Shown in pieces: positions 45,250 through 57,787 of a DNA stretch of 64,000 nucleotides (its first letter is position 1; each line of letters starts with the position of its first letter). The notes beneath the pieces were generated by a model that saw only the letters and a list, made by a program, of their open reading frames with translations, was not told the DNA's origin and ran no database searches. A program made the translations under genes and the position numbers. Origin of the DNA: Ambrosia x helenae (lineage: Eukaryota; Streptophyta; Magnoliopsida; Asterales; Asteraceae); NCBI GenBank assembly GCA_030844895.1, contig JAUTDX010007102.1:51001-115000 (forward strand), read 5' to 3'.

Positions 45250-46072
45250 TCAATTATCAATAGCTTCTTCATCCGGATGCATCCAATCCCATAATGTATC
45301 ATCATAATCAGAATCATCACCATTCTCATTATCAATATCTGTGGCAGCTAATTCTGTACTTGCGTCAACCATAAGAGGAGGGATGTCTTCTCTTGAAACA
45401 CTAGTCTCTTGCTCACTAACTTGTGCAAACAAACCCAACATATCATCATTAGGCTCACACCAGTAGGAGCTACCATCAGTTTCATTATCTTCCTTATCGA
45501 AGTCATATACATCCCTTGGAACCGTATTGACAACATAATGCAAACCATCTACTATAGGGTCTGGTACATAAAATACTTGTTTAACTTGTGAAGGCATGAC
45601 AAAAGGATCATCAGAATAGCAAAGCTTTTTCAAATTAACGCATGTTAAGCCATAATCATCTTTCTCAACCCGGTACCACTCACAATGAAACAAAACAACT
45701 CGAAACTTTGACCAATAGTCAAGTTCAATTATGTCCAAAATTCTACCGTAGTAGTCAACATTCCCAATGGATGGATTTTTGTCCCGAGAACTCGCAAAGC
45801 TGGAAGTTTTTGCTGTAACTGAAACACCACTATTTTGAGTTTTGCAACTAACGTCTCTTGATTTGGTATGAAAACTATATCCATTGGCATAATACCCAAA
45901 GTATCTCTTACATGTAGGACTAGGACCCTTAGCAAGCCAAAAAATATGATCCGCGACATTATTATTTATTGCTCTGTCTTTGAACCAACCGGCAAACCCG
46001 TGACTATGGTTTTGTGCTTGTGCCCATTTTCGTTTTCGGGGTTGACTTTCAATATAAGCTTCATGCTCACTG
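45250..46072 (-). pseudogene. CACTA TNP2 C-terminal exon (DUF4216)
   Basis: An open minus-strand exon starting after an acceptor (GTTGCAG) at about 46072. It reads EHEAYIESQPRKRKWAQAQN, then a DUF4216-type region (YFGYYANGYSFHTKSRD, DIIELDYWSKFRVVLFHCEW, CVNLKKLCYSDDPFVMPSQV), then an acidic tail. In CACTA elements this domain ends the TNP2 transposase. The exon itself is uninterrupted, but the gene is dead because the N-terminal catalytic half upstream is missing. Confidence 0.8.
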
Positions 46073-46163
46073 CAACATCATTAAGATAAATATGTCATGA
46101 AGATGGAATAACTAATACTAACATATAATTTGAAGGAAATAGAGGCTATGAGTTAGTTACTTA

Positions 46164-47170
46164 CATGATATAATCATTAACATCTTCACAATCAGAGTTG
46201 AATAAGGCATAACGATGTGCTTGTTCCATTAAATGAGCATCTAAAGTGAAAGTTGTGCCCAATCTTCGTTTTTTACCACCCAAAGGATGGCCCCCATTAA
46301 CAAATACTTTTTCATCCAACTTATTTTCTCCCTCTAAATCATCGTTATCTTCTGAACCCTTAGTAACACCAGCATTTACTCCATGCATATATCGTGAGCA
46401 AAAACTTAAACATTCTTCAATCAAATACCCTTCTGCTATGGATCCCTCTGGGTGGCTCTTATTCCGCACATATGACTTCAACTTGCACAAGTATCTTTCC
46501 ATAAAGAACATCCATCTATATTGAACGGGTCCTCCAAGCCTAACTTCATTTACTAAGTGAATAGGTAAATGAACCATTATGTCAAAAAAACTTGGCAAAA
46601 ATATTTTCTCTAACTCACACAACGTTTCTGTAATTTGTAACTGTAATCTGTCAAGGTCCTCTGGCTTAACGACTTTGCTGCACAAGCTTCGAAAAAATAA
46701 ACCTAACCTGATCAAAGGGATAGCAACATGCTTTGGTAACGACTTTCTGACAGCAACTTGAATTAAGTAATGCAAAAAGATGTGAGCATCATGACTCTTG
46801 TAACCTGAAAATTTCTTTTCAGAAGAATGAACACAACGTGCAATATTAGACGCACACCCGTAAGGTAATTTTGTTTCCTTCAAAACACGACAAAAATTAA
46901 CTTTCTCTTCTGAAGACATTGAAAAACATGCTCTCTCTATGATAACATGTTTACCGTCATCCGAAAGTACCGGGTGAAGCCTTTCTTTGATGCCAAGTTC
47001 TAAGATGTCAAATCGAGCTTTTGGATGATCTTTTGACTTCCCACTAATATCCAACAAAGTCCCTATCAGGTTATCACATATATTTTTTTCAATGTGCATC
47101 ACGTCAAGATTATGTCGACATTTATTAAATTGCCAGTACGGCAATTCAAAAAATTTGAAACAAAATATGC
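46164..47170 (-). pseudogene. CACTA TNP2 transposase, middle part with DUF4218
   Basis: The minus strand reads HNLDVMHIEKNICDNLIGTL at the start, a hallmark of the TNP2 (Transposase_21) domain end. It continues through LFFRSLCSKVVKPEDLDRLQ and IFLPSFFDIMVHLPIHLVNE into the DUF4218 region (GPVQYRWMFFMERYLCKLKS). A donor GTAAGTAAC near 46163 joins it to the DUF4216 exon through a short intron. Upstream of about 47170 the sequence no longer resembles TNP2, so the part with the first catalytic acidic residues is absent. Confidence 0.82.
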
Positions 47171-47809
47171 AAGACAAAATTCTCACCGGTTTGTATTGTT
47201 TTCCCGCTAAAATAACTGACATAACCATAGGGGTATATCAGTCCTTTTTGTTTGTATTGAGTCTTCGAAACAGCAGCGTTGAATCCTTCTGTTTTTCTTC
47301 TGTTCTTTAATCTGGTAACATATAAACGTTGCAGCCATATTGTATGATCGAGTAACATCAGTGTGCAGCAACTTTTATCTTGTTTCCAGCCTTGTCTTTG
47401 AAGCCCAGCATCCATATTGACCCATTTACTTTACTTCTTAACATACTAATTTATCTAAACTAATGTTTCTAATATTAACATTCTACATATTACATATAAT
47501 ACATACACTAACATAAGTTCAATATTCACAAATAAACATAAACATACTAGAGTTATATTTACAAATCAACAAATATGTCATGTTGTCGATTTTTTTATAA
47601 GAATTAAAAGAGTAATAGTTTACACATGTACAATCTCTTGATCTCGAGTTACGTAGTAATCCAGGCTTGATTCATGTTTCTCTGTTATTTTCTACGGCAC
47701 CTGGTGATGTTGGAAGACTATGCGGTGATTGCTAGTTCGATCCTTGAACTAAACATGTTTTACCTCATCGCCTGTCATGCCTTCGGGCAAGTGTTCTCGG
47801 GCATCGGCC
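47171..47809. other. Unassigned sequence between TNP2 remnant and Ty3 LTR
   Basis: AT-rich to about 47640, then a more balanced stretch ending in the pre-insertion target sequence CTAGG. No homology is recognised. Confidence 0.5.
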
Positions 47810-47814
47810 CTAGG

Positions 47815-50214
47815 TGTAACACCCCAACCCGGTTTGGGCTGACATGTCACTATTACAGATATCATAAATTAAACGATATTCCATTTAAACAAAGAAAGTA
47901 AAAATCCCAAGACAACGAAAAAGTATCAATACAAGTCAAGGAATCCTATGTCTTAATTTATTTAAATCTAAAAGTAACGAAAACGATAAGTCTTAAAAAA
48001 ACTTGAACTTCTTATTTCTCTCATCCCTGATATCCCGGATTTCCCTGATTACCTGCCAACCAAAATACACAAACACAACAAAGAAAATACGGTTGAGCCA
48101 AAGGTTTGCTCAGTAACGGAAAGATCAATAGTACTGGTAAATAGCGAACATAAGGAAAGAAATATGAAAATCTGAATGAACTCTAATTCGAACTCGAATC
48201 CAAAACTGAAACTGAAACAAATACTGAACAAAATCTAGGCACAACCCGATACTTGATCGGACAAAAAACATACTGAAGCATATGAGAGCACATATACAAA
48301 TATCAAACCACATGACTACCTCTAATAATAAATAAATTAAGTCACGTGAAACGGATGCACCAACGAGCCTAAACAGACTGGTACACAGCTAGCTAGTCCG
48401 TTCACCTATGAGACGGTGAGTGTGACGTGCACCCCTTATTCCATCTCCAGACAAACAAACTCAAACTCAAACTCAGAGCTAAGATCGATCTATACGCCTC
48501 TAGGGGCCAAGTGTTTTGTAAACACAATCTAGAAACGCCGTGAACTTTTATTACGCACCGTCACGATAAGTGACATGCCGTTGACGCCCAAACGACATGC
48601 CAGACGCTCGGGTGACAGAGTACAAAACTAAAGCCATGTATAAATTACTGGCAACTGAAAGTCATGCTAATGGGAACATGCAACAATGATTACAACTTTT
48701 AAGGTCTATTGCATGCTACAACAATTTCACAACATTTAAGCGAAACTGAAAAGGACTAAGGGAAAGGACAAAATCAGTACCGCAAGGTAGTGGATTTATA
48801 AAAAAAATGAATGAATGAATAAATAAAAGAATATTATGATGTCAAGAGAATAAAATCCGTACCTTAGCTTATACGAAAAAAAAAACACAAATATAATGAA
48901 GTCCTTAATTACCACCAAAACCTACACATAATAATTATATTCCAAATCAGATTTATTATTGTTAATTTAGACACTTTAGTATCTTAATCTGAAACTTATT
49001 TCATATTCTTTTAAGATAATATGTTAAAAAGAACGATTATATATTTGAGAATGGAAATTTACTCACATATCTAATTTATGATCAGTTCAATAAACAACAT
49101 ATTTATATACCTACGGTTTGAAATTTGAATCGCTAAAACATTGTGAAAATGAATTACATTAGTTTTGAAATGCGTTTCAATTGCTTTCAAGGTAAAACTT
49201 CTTTACCCAAGTTAATAGAGATAATATGTTTACAATTATTTTAGCTTTGAAAAAGAATAGTTAGTAATCATGGGATGATAACCTCTCGTGAGATGCTAAA
49301 AAAATGTGTCTTTATATATAATTAACCCAAAAGTATGTAGGTAATCAGTCTAAATACTAAAAGAGAAGTTTAAACAAAGTCGACGGATACCGATTAGTAG
49401 CGAAAACAAGCAGAATTAATAACTAAAACACGAGCAGAGCATCATCCTCATCGTTGTTATTATTGTCAGAGATTATCTCCGCTCAACTTTACCGGTTTAA
49501 CATGTGGGGATGCGAAAGAAAACATACAAATCTACATCGTTAAACAATTACCTTAGTCTCCGAGTATGACGGATAAGAAACCAATGGGTTATGGCTTAAC
49601 GTCAATAGATTTTAGGCGGATGCGTGATGGGACTGGTTTAACCGGTCAAGGGCTGGTTGGTGAAGATCAGGGACCGGTGGTCCTCCGACACTACTGCGGT
49701 TTCCCTCAATGGTCGATGGCTGCGAAAATTAGTGATGGAGCAGAGTTGATGGCAGTCTTCGAATGGGAGAGGTTGTGAAAGAAAGCCGAGTGAGGCTTGG
49801 CTAGCATTGGGTTTGATTTAAAACATTGCTGGATTCGTAAATATAGAAAGGACCTCAATTGATTCGGTTATTTAATGCGAAATGGAATGCGTCAGTATGG
49901 ATCCGAGATTTGGAAACTATTTATGTTGAATGAAGGTGATTACCATCCATATTAAGTCAATTCTTTTTTTTTTTTTTTTTGTCGGTCACTATCATAATAA
50001 TTAATAACAAAATTTATAATTGCAATTTACCTAGTATTTAGCTCTAAACTTTTATAGACTTTATTACTCTTAGAAAAATAATATTAATAATAATAACCTT
50101 GTGGTTATGTAATATATTTAAATTTAAATACACATATATGAATAATTATATTTGACGTAAATGTCATAATACTTGTTTTAGTTATAACAATAGGTTCTTT
50201 TTTTCGTATATTAC
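47815..50214 (-). mobile_element. 3' LTR of the full-length Tekay-like element
   Basis: 2400 bp, from TGTAACACCCCAACCC to TCGTATATTACA. Adjacent on the internal side is a polypurine tract (minus strand TTTAGGAGGGTAGAAT, 50215-50230), which identifies it as the 3' LTR. It differs from the 5' LTR by scattered substitutions and run-length changes (for example the T run near 49963-49980). Confidence 0.92.
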
Positions 50215-50444
50215 AATTCTACCCTCCTAAAAAAAATTTTGTCCTCAAAATTGGTAAATACGGATATGGATATTTTTCAGATCTCAAACATATTATAAGA
50301 AACTCGATACTACCACATAAATTAGACATGGGAAGCATTGAACTCTAAAATAAGGAGTCACTGGGGTGACAGGTAACCATAACTGAAATAGACTGAAGTT
50401 TAAAAGCAAACAAAATAAAGTCATCTAACCTACACTGCAAAGAA
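50215..50444 (-). other. 3' untranslated end and polypurine tract
   Basis: Between the chromodomain stop and the 3' LTR. It contains the polypurine tract next to the LTR used to prime plus-strand DNA. No gene. Confidence 0.75.
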
Positions 50445-50752
50445 CTAAGGCGTGAACAGATTCGGATATTGGTCGCGGGCCGTGTCTTCCACCTCCCATG
50501 TGGCCTCACGCTCTGAATGATTCTTCCAAAGAACTTTAACGAAAGGAATAGTTTTATTGCGCATAACGCGTTCTTGTCGATCAAGAATAGCTTCGGGTTC
50601 CTCTTCGAGTGATAAGTCTTCCTGAATCTGATGGAGCGGATAACTCACAACATGTAGCGGATGATAGTTGTACCCCCTAAGAAGAGATACGTGAAAAAAC
50701 ATTATGCACGTGCGATAATTGGGGTGGTAGTGCCAAGCGATAAGAGACTTCC
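50445..50752 (-). pseudogene. Ty3 pol end with chromodomain (downstream of nested LTR)
   Basis: The frame HVSLLRGYNYHPLHVVSYPL leads into a chromodomain-like tail (RNKTIPFVKVLWKNHSEREA, TWEVEDTARDQYPNLF). It is the continuation of 53373-53629, from which it is separated by the solo LTR. Confidence 0.85.
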
Positions 50753-51944
50753 TGTCACACCCTCAAAATCCACTTGCGGAGTTTTACCGCGAGGCGTATG
50801 ACAAACCAGGATCCAAGTCAACGATCACAATAAACAAGTCTAAATGAACATATGTAATTTCAAAAACATAGTTTAAAATTCCCAAATACAGCGGAAGCTT
50901 ATTCTCAAAACATAATCCAAAAGTAAACCAAATTATTCAATGTTTGAAAACCATGCAACCCTAACTAGACGCCGTGCAGACGCGTGCGCCCTGGTTCTGT
51001 AGTGCTACCTTAGCGACCTAAGAAAACATGTAAGAGTTACGTCAGCACAAAAATGCTGGTGAGTTCACAGGTTTTGTAATCAAAGTATCAAGTTCAACCT
51101 GTCCATACTATATCAATTTGCAAACCAAAGTACGCTAGCTAGGCGTATGTTTTATTACTACAACGATTGGAAAACCATTACTAACTCGCAAACCAGATGT
51201 TGTGCCCGAATCGTAAACCTGTTCCTGTTTGAGACAATATGCACTCGCCCGGCCCTCCAAGCCGACGAGCGGGGTTGGTTACTCCCAATAGATCTATTCA
51301 CATTTCCCCGTTGTGCTAACCCGCACATTCATGGTTTCCCCCGGGACTTCCAAAGATCGTATAGTAAACCATAGTAACCCATAGTATGACAGTTGTTACC
51401 AAAACATAAGTTTAACACATGTTTTCTCCCCCAAAAGGTGAAACCAGTTAAAAGAGGGGCCGTAAACTCACCTTAGGTTGCGTTACTTCGTAATACGAAT
51501 AAAATCAGCAAGCTATGCTAGCCCCGTAAAGCGGCGACCTAACATATGACAGTTGCAAGTACTTAGACTAATAACCCGTAGGTTAGTTAGTCCCTAGATG
51601 TCCAGACCATAAACAAGTTCGTTTGAAAACACTGTGACTGTTAAATTAACCCAATGTACAAGACTCGACATCCCATTGGTGACCCGAGACTCCCCGTGTT
51701 GTATTTGCACTCTCAAACATACAATCAAGCAATCACACTTAACATACGTTAAAGTCCAACAAGTTGTAGCACGTAGTTCAAGTATCCCATAAACAAGTCC
51801 GAGCACATGTTACTAAGTTACTAGGTATGTTACGGGGTTCCTAGCATGTTCCTAGGTGTCAAATCGGGTCCCGAAATGCTAAATTACACTTACAGCAGTA
51901 GTACAGACGATTAGGAAAAGTCAACTAGTGATTACGTGGGTCAA

Positions 51945-52200
51945 CAGGCATTTAGGAAGGCTAATCGCCTATACTATAGGCGATTAGGGTCATGCGGTAT
52001 GCAAATCATGAGTTTATAGGCGATTACGTCGTAAGGCATGCAATTCAGGGCTTAACTAGCATTTAGGATCGTAAATGCATGAAGTAAAGGCAAATAGGCC
52101 CCTATTCGCCTATACTATAGGCGATTAGGGCATCCCATCAGGCGAATAGCCTCCTAATCGCCTATAGTATAGGGGATTAGGGTTCCTATTCGCCTATAGC
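51945..52200. repeat. Cluster of palindromic GGCGATTAGG-type motifs
   Basis: Many copies of CCTAATCGCC/GGCGATTAGG and CCTATTCGCC/GGCGAATAGG. The best is 51961-51987, two perfect 13-bp arms (CTAATCGCCTATA and its complement) around one base. Near-palindromes of the same design lie at about 52111-52138 and 52154-52182. A second cluster is at 52845-52985. Confidence 0.9.
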
Positions 52201-52844
52201 ACAGCTGTTCCGGTTTTTCGCGCGTTTAACACTCCAAATCAAATCCAGAACGTGTGTAAACATCAAATATCAATCAAACAACCATATCAAACATATTTCA
52301 ATCAAACTCCTTCGTTTAACCTCGTTCTATCAGCCCTGCATGCAACCATGTATCCCAAAAACAATACTCATAGCATGAAACATCACATTAACATGCATAA
52401 CCGTAACCCTAATGAACAATTACTCAGATTTCATCAACATGCTATCATCATCAGTCTGTAACTACCTTAATATTATGTTATCAATCCTTTTTGAATCACA
52501 AAAACCCTATCTTTTAATTATAACACACACATGCAACATGCATAATTACTAGAATCCAATTAACAATGATTATTAACGAATTTCAGAAGACACATACGTT
52601 TATAAACAGGTCTGGACCATTAGGGATTTAATAAAAACATTATTAAAGATTGCATGAATGAAAACCACACCTTAGATTTATGATAGATTGATGTAATAGG
52701 CTTGAAATCTTGTGTTTTGATCCCAAATCGTGTTCCAGAGGTTGTGTGTGTGTTGGGGCGAGTTGTGGGACGACTAGGGTTGTTATAATGAAGTTTAGGA
52801 GGTCAAGTATTGTATTTATAGGCGTTTTTAGTCGTCCAGCACGT

Positions 52845-52985
52845 TATAGGCGATTACGCAGCAGCATCAGGCGAATAGGGCTCCTAATCGCCCCTAGTAT
52901 AGGCGATTAGGGCCTATTCGCCCCTATTGGAACCCTACTCGCCCCTCCCTATAGGCGATTACAGATCCTAATCGCCTATAGGGTC
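52845..52985. repeat. Second cluster of GGCGATTAGG-type motifs, upstream of TATA
   Basis: The same motif family in direct and inverted orientation (near 52850, 52886, 52902, 52912, 52942, 52963), just upstream of the minus-strand TATA box at about 52813-52822. These are probably regulatory repeats of the LTR promoter. Confidence 0.85.
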
Positions 52986-53372
52986 TGGTTCAGCACATTT
53001 GGAGCGTTAAACTCCGTTTTAACATATGTTAACACCTTTTCACATACCGACAAGTCACATAATGATTGTAAACACATAATACTTGCAAACAAACACATTC
53101 ACACTCGATCACCAATTCCCGGGACTCGAGACTTGTATGTTTCCTATGCTCTGACGATTCTACGAATCGTCACCCTTTGTACACTTGGTTAAGGACTGAC
53201 ATCTAATGAGCCTTTAGACTAACATCTAATGATCCTCTATACTAAACTAACAGTTCCCGAACCGTAACACGACTCAACTAACCCAGTTAAGTATAATATA
53301 CGCGTGACTTGCTAAGGTAGACTTTAATCTATACAACGTTGTTAACCGGAATTTGCCGGGTGTCACACTTCC

Positions 53373-54408
53373 CCAATTCTATCAAGGATTTCAAACGGAC
53401 CAATGAATCTAGGGCTAAGCTTTCCTTTGATTCCAAAACGGCGAACACCCTTAAAAGTCGAAACTCGTAAGAATACTCGATCACCAACACTAAACTCTAA
53501 AGCTCGACGATGTCGGTCTGCATAGCTTTTCTGACGACTCTGAGCCTCCTTCAATTTTTCTTGAGCGATAGCTACTTTATCACTTGTGATCTGCACCAAC
53601 TCTGGTCCCTCAATGATTTTCTCGCCCACTTCTTCCCAACAGATAGGAGCCCTACACTTCCGACCGTAAAGAAGTTAAAATGGTGCCATACCGATGCTAG
53701 CTTGCCAACTATTATTGTAGGCAAACTCAACAAGACAAAGATACTCATCGCAATTTCAGTCCACTCTAAGGCACAAGCGCAAAGCATATCCTCGAGTGTT
53801 TGAATGGTACGTTCTGACTGTCCATCGGTCTGAGGATGGAACGCAGTGCTGAACCTCAATCTGGTTCCCCACGCGGCTTACAACCCTTTCCAAAAATGAG
53901 AAGTGAACCACGGGTCTCGATCAGAAACAATAGAGACTGGGGTACCATGGAGTCTAATAATTTCTTGAGTAAAGATCTCAGATAATCTGCTGACTGAGAA
54001 TCCCTGCTGAATTGGAAGAAAATGAGCAGACTTTGACAAACGATCAACTACAACCCATATAGCATCATTCTTTCTAAATGTTCTTGGCAACCCTGTTACG
54101 AAGTCCATCGAAATATCATCCCACTTCCATACCGGAATATCTAGTGGTTGAAGCAAACCACCAGCCCTCTGATGTTCGGTTTTAACTTGCTGACAAGTAA
54201 GACACCTACTAACAAATCTAGCCACATCCTCTTTCATATCGTTCCACTAAAAGTGTTGCCGAAGGTCCCGATACATCTTTTTGGATCCCGGATGGATTGA
54301 GAATGGTGAACTGTGAGCTTCAGCTAATAACGACTCCCGTAGGGTGGAATCATTTGGCACACATAACCGTTTTCCACACCAGACTGTTCCATTTTCGTCA
54401 ATCCTGAA
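53373..54408 (-). pseudogene. Ty3 integrase of the Tekay-like element
   Basis: In order: zinc-finger region (FSIHPGSKKMYRDLRQHF), core (CLTCQQVKTEHQRAGG, WKWDDISMDFVTGLPRTF, VSIVSDRDPWFTSHFWKGL, FHPQTDGQSERTIQTLEDML) and the GPY/F module (DRVFLRVSTFKGVRRFG, SPRFIGPFEILDRIGE). Defects: in-frame stops at 54409-54411, 54247-54249 and 53878-53880; a frameshift near 53765; a further stop just after it; and the solo LTR insertion at its end. Not functional. Confidence 0.87.
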
Positions 54409-55545
54409 TTATGTTTGCTTACCAACCTTCAAATTCTGCACTATAGCCCAAAGTTCTCCATCATCTTGCTGAGCAACCTTGATCCGTGATATCAAGTCTG
54501 GGTCAATTTGAAATCGAGCTAGATAACCGTCGGTGTCACCAAGGTATAGACCAATACCTAGCCTATCTAGATCAGTGACAATATGTGGTTGCAACTGTAA
54601 AGAGGAAACAGACCCTGAATTCTTTCGGCTTAGAGCATTAGCCACAACGTTGGCCTTCCCTGGATGATACTGAATGTTGGCATCATAGTCCTTTAGCAGC
54701 TCTAGCCAACGTCTCTGTCTCATGTTCAACTCCTTTTGTGTAAAGATGTACTTCAAGCTCTTGTGATCGGTGAAAATACCACAAGTCTCCCCGTACAAAT
54801 AATGTCGCCAAATCTTTAGAGTAAAGACGACGGCAGCAAGCTCAAGGTCATGAGTCGGATAATTAACTTCATACGATTTCAACTGATGTGAAGCATAAGC
54901 AATGACCTTATTATGCTGCATTAAAACACATCCAAGACCCTTTTTTGAAGCATCGCTATAAATCTGATATCCACCTGTACCCGATGGGAGTGTGAGAATC
55001 GGGGCAGACACCAACCTTTTCTTCAGTTCCTGGAAGCTTCTCTCTCGATCATCATTCCAAGAGTACTTAACCCCTTTTCTCATAAGTTGCGTGAGCGGCA
55101 ACGCAATAGTTGAAAATCCTTCGACGAATCTACGATAATATCCGGCGAGGCCTAGAAAACTACGAACCTCGGTGACTGAAGTAGGTGTAGGCCATTTGGT
55201 GATTGCTTCCACCTTAGCAGGATCCATAGAGATACCACTAGCAGAAACGACATGACCGAGAAAAGCTACCTGGTCTAACCAGAATTCGCACTTTGAGAAT
55301 TTTGCATACAATTTCTTTTGTCGCAAAATCTCAAGTACAATACGAAGATGATCCTCATGTTCTTCTCTGCTCTTAGAATAAATAAGAATATCATCCATGA
55401 AGACGGCCAGAGCATTAGTTAAACCAAACGGCATGACCAAAAACTCATAGTGACCATACCGAGTACGAAAAGCTGACTTAGGCACATCTGAATCTTTGAT
55501 TTTAAGCTGGTGGTAACCAGATCTCAAATCAATCTTAGAAAAAAC
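54409..55545 (-). pseudogene. Ty3 reverse transcriptase and RNase H of the Tekay-like element
   Basis: RT (SKIDLRSGYHQLKIKDSDVP, RYGHYEFLVMPFGLTNALAV) is followed by RNase H (IYSDASKKGLGCVLMQHNKV, YPTHDLELAAVVFTLKIWRH). About 22 codons around the catalytic motif are deleted relative to the related RT at 17323-19916: VFMD runs directly into DILIYSKS. The joint reads FMDD and so looks like an RT box by chance. A one-base gain in a T run near 55543 separates it from the preceding protease frame. Confidence 0.87.
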
Positions 55546-56383
55546 ATTTGGCACCTTGAAGCTGGTCAAATAGATCATCTATGCGAGGAAGCGGATATCG
55601 ATTCCGGATGGTGATTTTGTTTAACTCTCGATAGTCGATACAGAGTCTCATAGAACCATCCTTCTTTTTAACGAATAAGACTGGTGCGCCCCAAGGTGAG
55701 ACGCTTGGTCTGATAAAACCAGGTTCCAACAATTCTTGTAGTTGTTCTTTGAGCTCCTTGAGCTCTAGAGGTGCCATACGATATGGTGCCTTAGAGATCG
55801 GTTCAGCACCGGGAACAAGATCAATAGTGAACTCCACCTCACGATCTGGGGGGAGTCCAGGCAACTCCTTAGGAAATACGTCCGGAAATTCACAGACAAT
55901 CGGATAATCAGAAATATTAGGTTCCTTAGAAGATGTAACTTTCAGTGAAGCAAGAAATCCAGCACAACCATGCGACAAAAACTTTTGAGCCTTGAGTGCA
56001 TAAATGATTTTCAAAAATTTACGAGGTTGAGTCCCCTGATAGATAAATTCGGGACATTGAGGGTTTCCAAAGAGAACACGAAGGGTTTGACATTCAATCG
56101 AAACGTTATGCTGTGATAACCAATCCATACCAAAAATAACATCAAAATCACTCATGTGAATAGGATATAAGTCTGCTGCACGGATGAAAGAATCTATTCG
56201 AATCGGACAATCTCTATACACATGAGAGATGACAGAAGCATCTCTCAAAGGAGTGGATATGACTAAAGGGCACTCTAAGGTAGTAGGCAAAGACTTCAAA
56301 TACTTAGCAAATAAAAGCGATACCACAGAATGTGTAGCACCAGTATCAAACAGAGCATACATTTCATGTTCACCAATAAGCAC
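55546..56383 (-). pseudogene. Ty3 protease and start of RT of the Tekay-like element
   Basis: The aspartic protease signature is ALFDTGATHSVVS, followed by DFDVIFGMDWLSQHN. The linker has KELPGLPPDREVEFTIDLVP, and the first RT blocks are WGAPVLFVKKKDGSMRLCID and YRELNKITIRNRYPLPRIDD. It is open to the frameshift at about 55543. The part 56054-56383 is duplicated at 1-330. Confidence 0.87.
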
Positions 56384-56543
56384 ATAACTAGAAACCGTAC
56401 CTATGGAAGGAAATAAAATTCATACTATGATGAATAGAACAAAATTTGCATCCATTTAGGAAACGAAATCATATTAAGGTGATAAGAAAAAAAAATATGT
56501 ACCTGGGGGCATTAGCTGCATCATTAGCTGTAAGTGCAAAGAC

Positions 56544-57631
56544 TCATCCAGCAGGTTTGGTGTTTTCCCCAGCATTTGCTTTTTGATTAAGCTGAGGACA
56601 AGCTTTAATTTGGTGTCCGGCACCTCCACATCTGAAGCAGAGACCTTCAGCTTTGCGATAAAGACCCTTATGTGGCTTCCCACAAGTGGCACAAGGCGGG
56701 TCGCGGTTAGGTGGCGGATTCTGTTGATCCTGAGGTTTAGGTGCCTGATTTTGCTGAGAAGGCCTATGATTCTGGTTTCGATTTCCCCCATTTCGCGACT
56801 GGTTATTGAAACCTCCATCAGAACGGTGCCTATGGTCTCGAGGTACCAAGGATCTATCATTTCCAGCATGAGAATAAGAGTGATCCTGATTATTTTCTCT
56901 CGGCCGCTTACGGTTATCATCAAATACCTTCTGACGATGCTTCTTATCGTTATCCAGGTTCTTGACAGCATCAACTATCTCATTAATGTCAGCCAGAGGA
57001 AGGTTTAGGATAAACTTCCTATCCCGATCACAAATAGCCCATTTGAAACGATTGGTTTGTTGCTGTAGTGTCCCTGCAGCTGGGCCTAGGAAACTAACCA
57101 AACGACAGAAACGGGTCTTAAACTCCATAATAGGTTCATCATTACTTTGCATAATAGAAGTGTAGCAACATAATTATCTCCTCCTTAGGCATTCTTCAGA
57201 GTCTTCCACCATCTGTGTGCATTATCCTCCAATTTATAACTAGCAAGCCTAACTTTGAACACATCATCCACACCCAACACCTCAAATAACTTCTCAATCT
57301 GAGCAATCGAATTCTCAGCCTCAACCGGAGTAGCGGCAGTACTAAAGGATTTCGGCTTTGGCTTTTGGAACCGATCCAGCCAAACATGAATGCCAACAGG
57401 AGGGTTAGCATTAGCATCTCCATTGACATTGGCATTGGTGTTGGCATTAGCGTTGGTGTTGGCGTTAGCGTTGGCATTAGTATTAGCATTACCATGCTGA
57501 AGCTGTTGGATCAAGTTAGGAATCAAGCCTGCAATCGCCGAATTAACAGCGTTAGCAACGAGGGTCTCGAGGGGAACGTCGCCAGAATTCTCCGCGTCAT
57601 CACTAGGGTTGTTCCCACATCTAGGAGCCAT
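56544..57631 (-). pseudogene. Tekay-like gag pseudogene, right copy
   Basis: Counterpart of 491-1660. Start at 57631 (MAPRCGNNPSDD). It has the same Asn/Ala/Thr-rich stretch, gag core and CCHC knuckle (CFRCGGAGHQIKAC). It shares the TAA at 57185-57187 with the left copy. Just downstream, 82 bp present in the left copy are missing (joint near 57164), which shifts the frame. One cysteine upstream of the knuckle is Tyr here (GLYRKAEG). Confidence 0.87.
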
Positions 57632-57787
57632 TCTGAAAGGATGTTATACGTGTGAGTAAAGAAAAGAAAAACATTTATATTATGCGAAAGGAAAAAATAT
57701 GGGAAGGAGGAATCCTAACCCAACGTCTACCCATTACCTCACATGATTAATTATTAGGGTTTAAGTTTTCTACAGGAAAGAGCCTGA

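Larger units (their letters stand above)
36726..47420 (-). mobile_element. Defective En/Spm (CACTA) DNA transposon
   Basis: It has a terminal motif CACTACAAGAAAATG at 36726 (preceded by TGT, a possible 3-bp target copy), dense subterminal repeats, an ORF2/TNPA-like gene and a truncated TNP2 gene, both on the minus strand. The other terminus was not found. Sequence from about 47230 onward has no transposase homology, and a Ty3 LTR starts at 47815. The centre (41195-45249) carries foreign sequence, including a NAL1-like exon and a reverse-transcriptase-related fragment. With the N-terminal half of TNP2 missing it cannot be autonomous. Confidence 0.8.
50753..53367 (-). mobile_element. Nested solo LTR (Ty3-type, 2615 bp)
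   Basis: It starts TGTCACACCC and ends GGGTGTCACA on the plus strand, near-inverted ends of the TG...CA type. The target duplication CTTCC is at 50748-50752 and 53368-53372, so the boundaries are exact. No internal region remains, which is the product expected of LTR-LTR recombination. A minus-strand TATA box (CTATAAATAC, about 52813-52822) gives the orientation. It is distantly related in layout to the LTR at 14321 (both share CAATAGATCTAT and a CCCCAAAAGGTGA-like block). Confidence 0.92.

Noticed and set aside
47146..47415. Extra N-terminal TNP2 exon
   Set aside because: The translation (RLYVTRLKNRRKTEGF and neighbours) shows none of the TNP2 N-terminal motifs. Left unassigned.
47674..47901. 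75-codon plus-strand frame before the Ty3 LTR
   Set aside because: It runs across the target site into the LTR, so it cannot predate the insertion as a gene. No domain.
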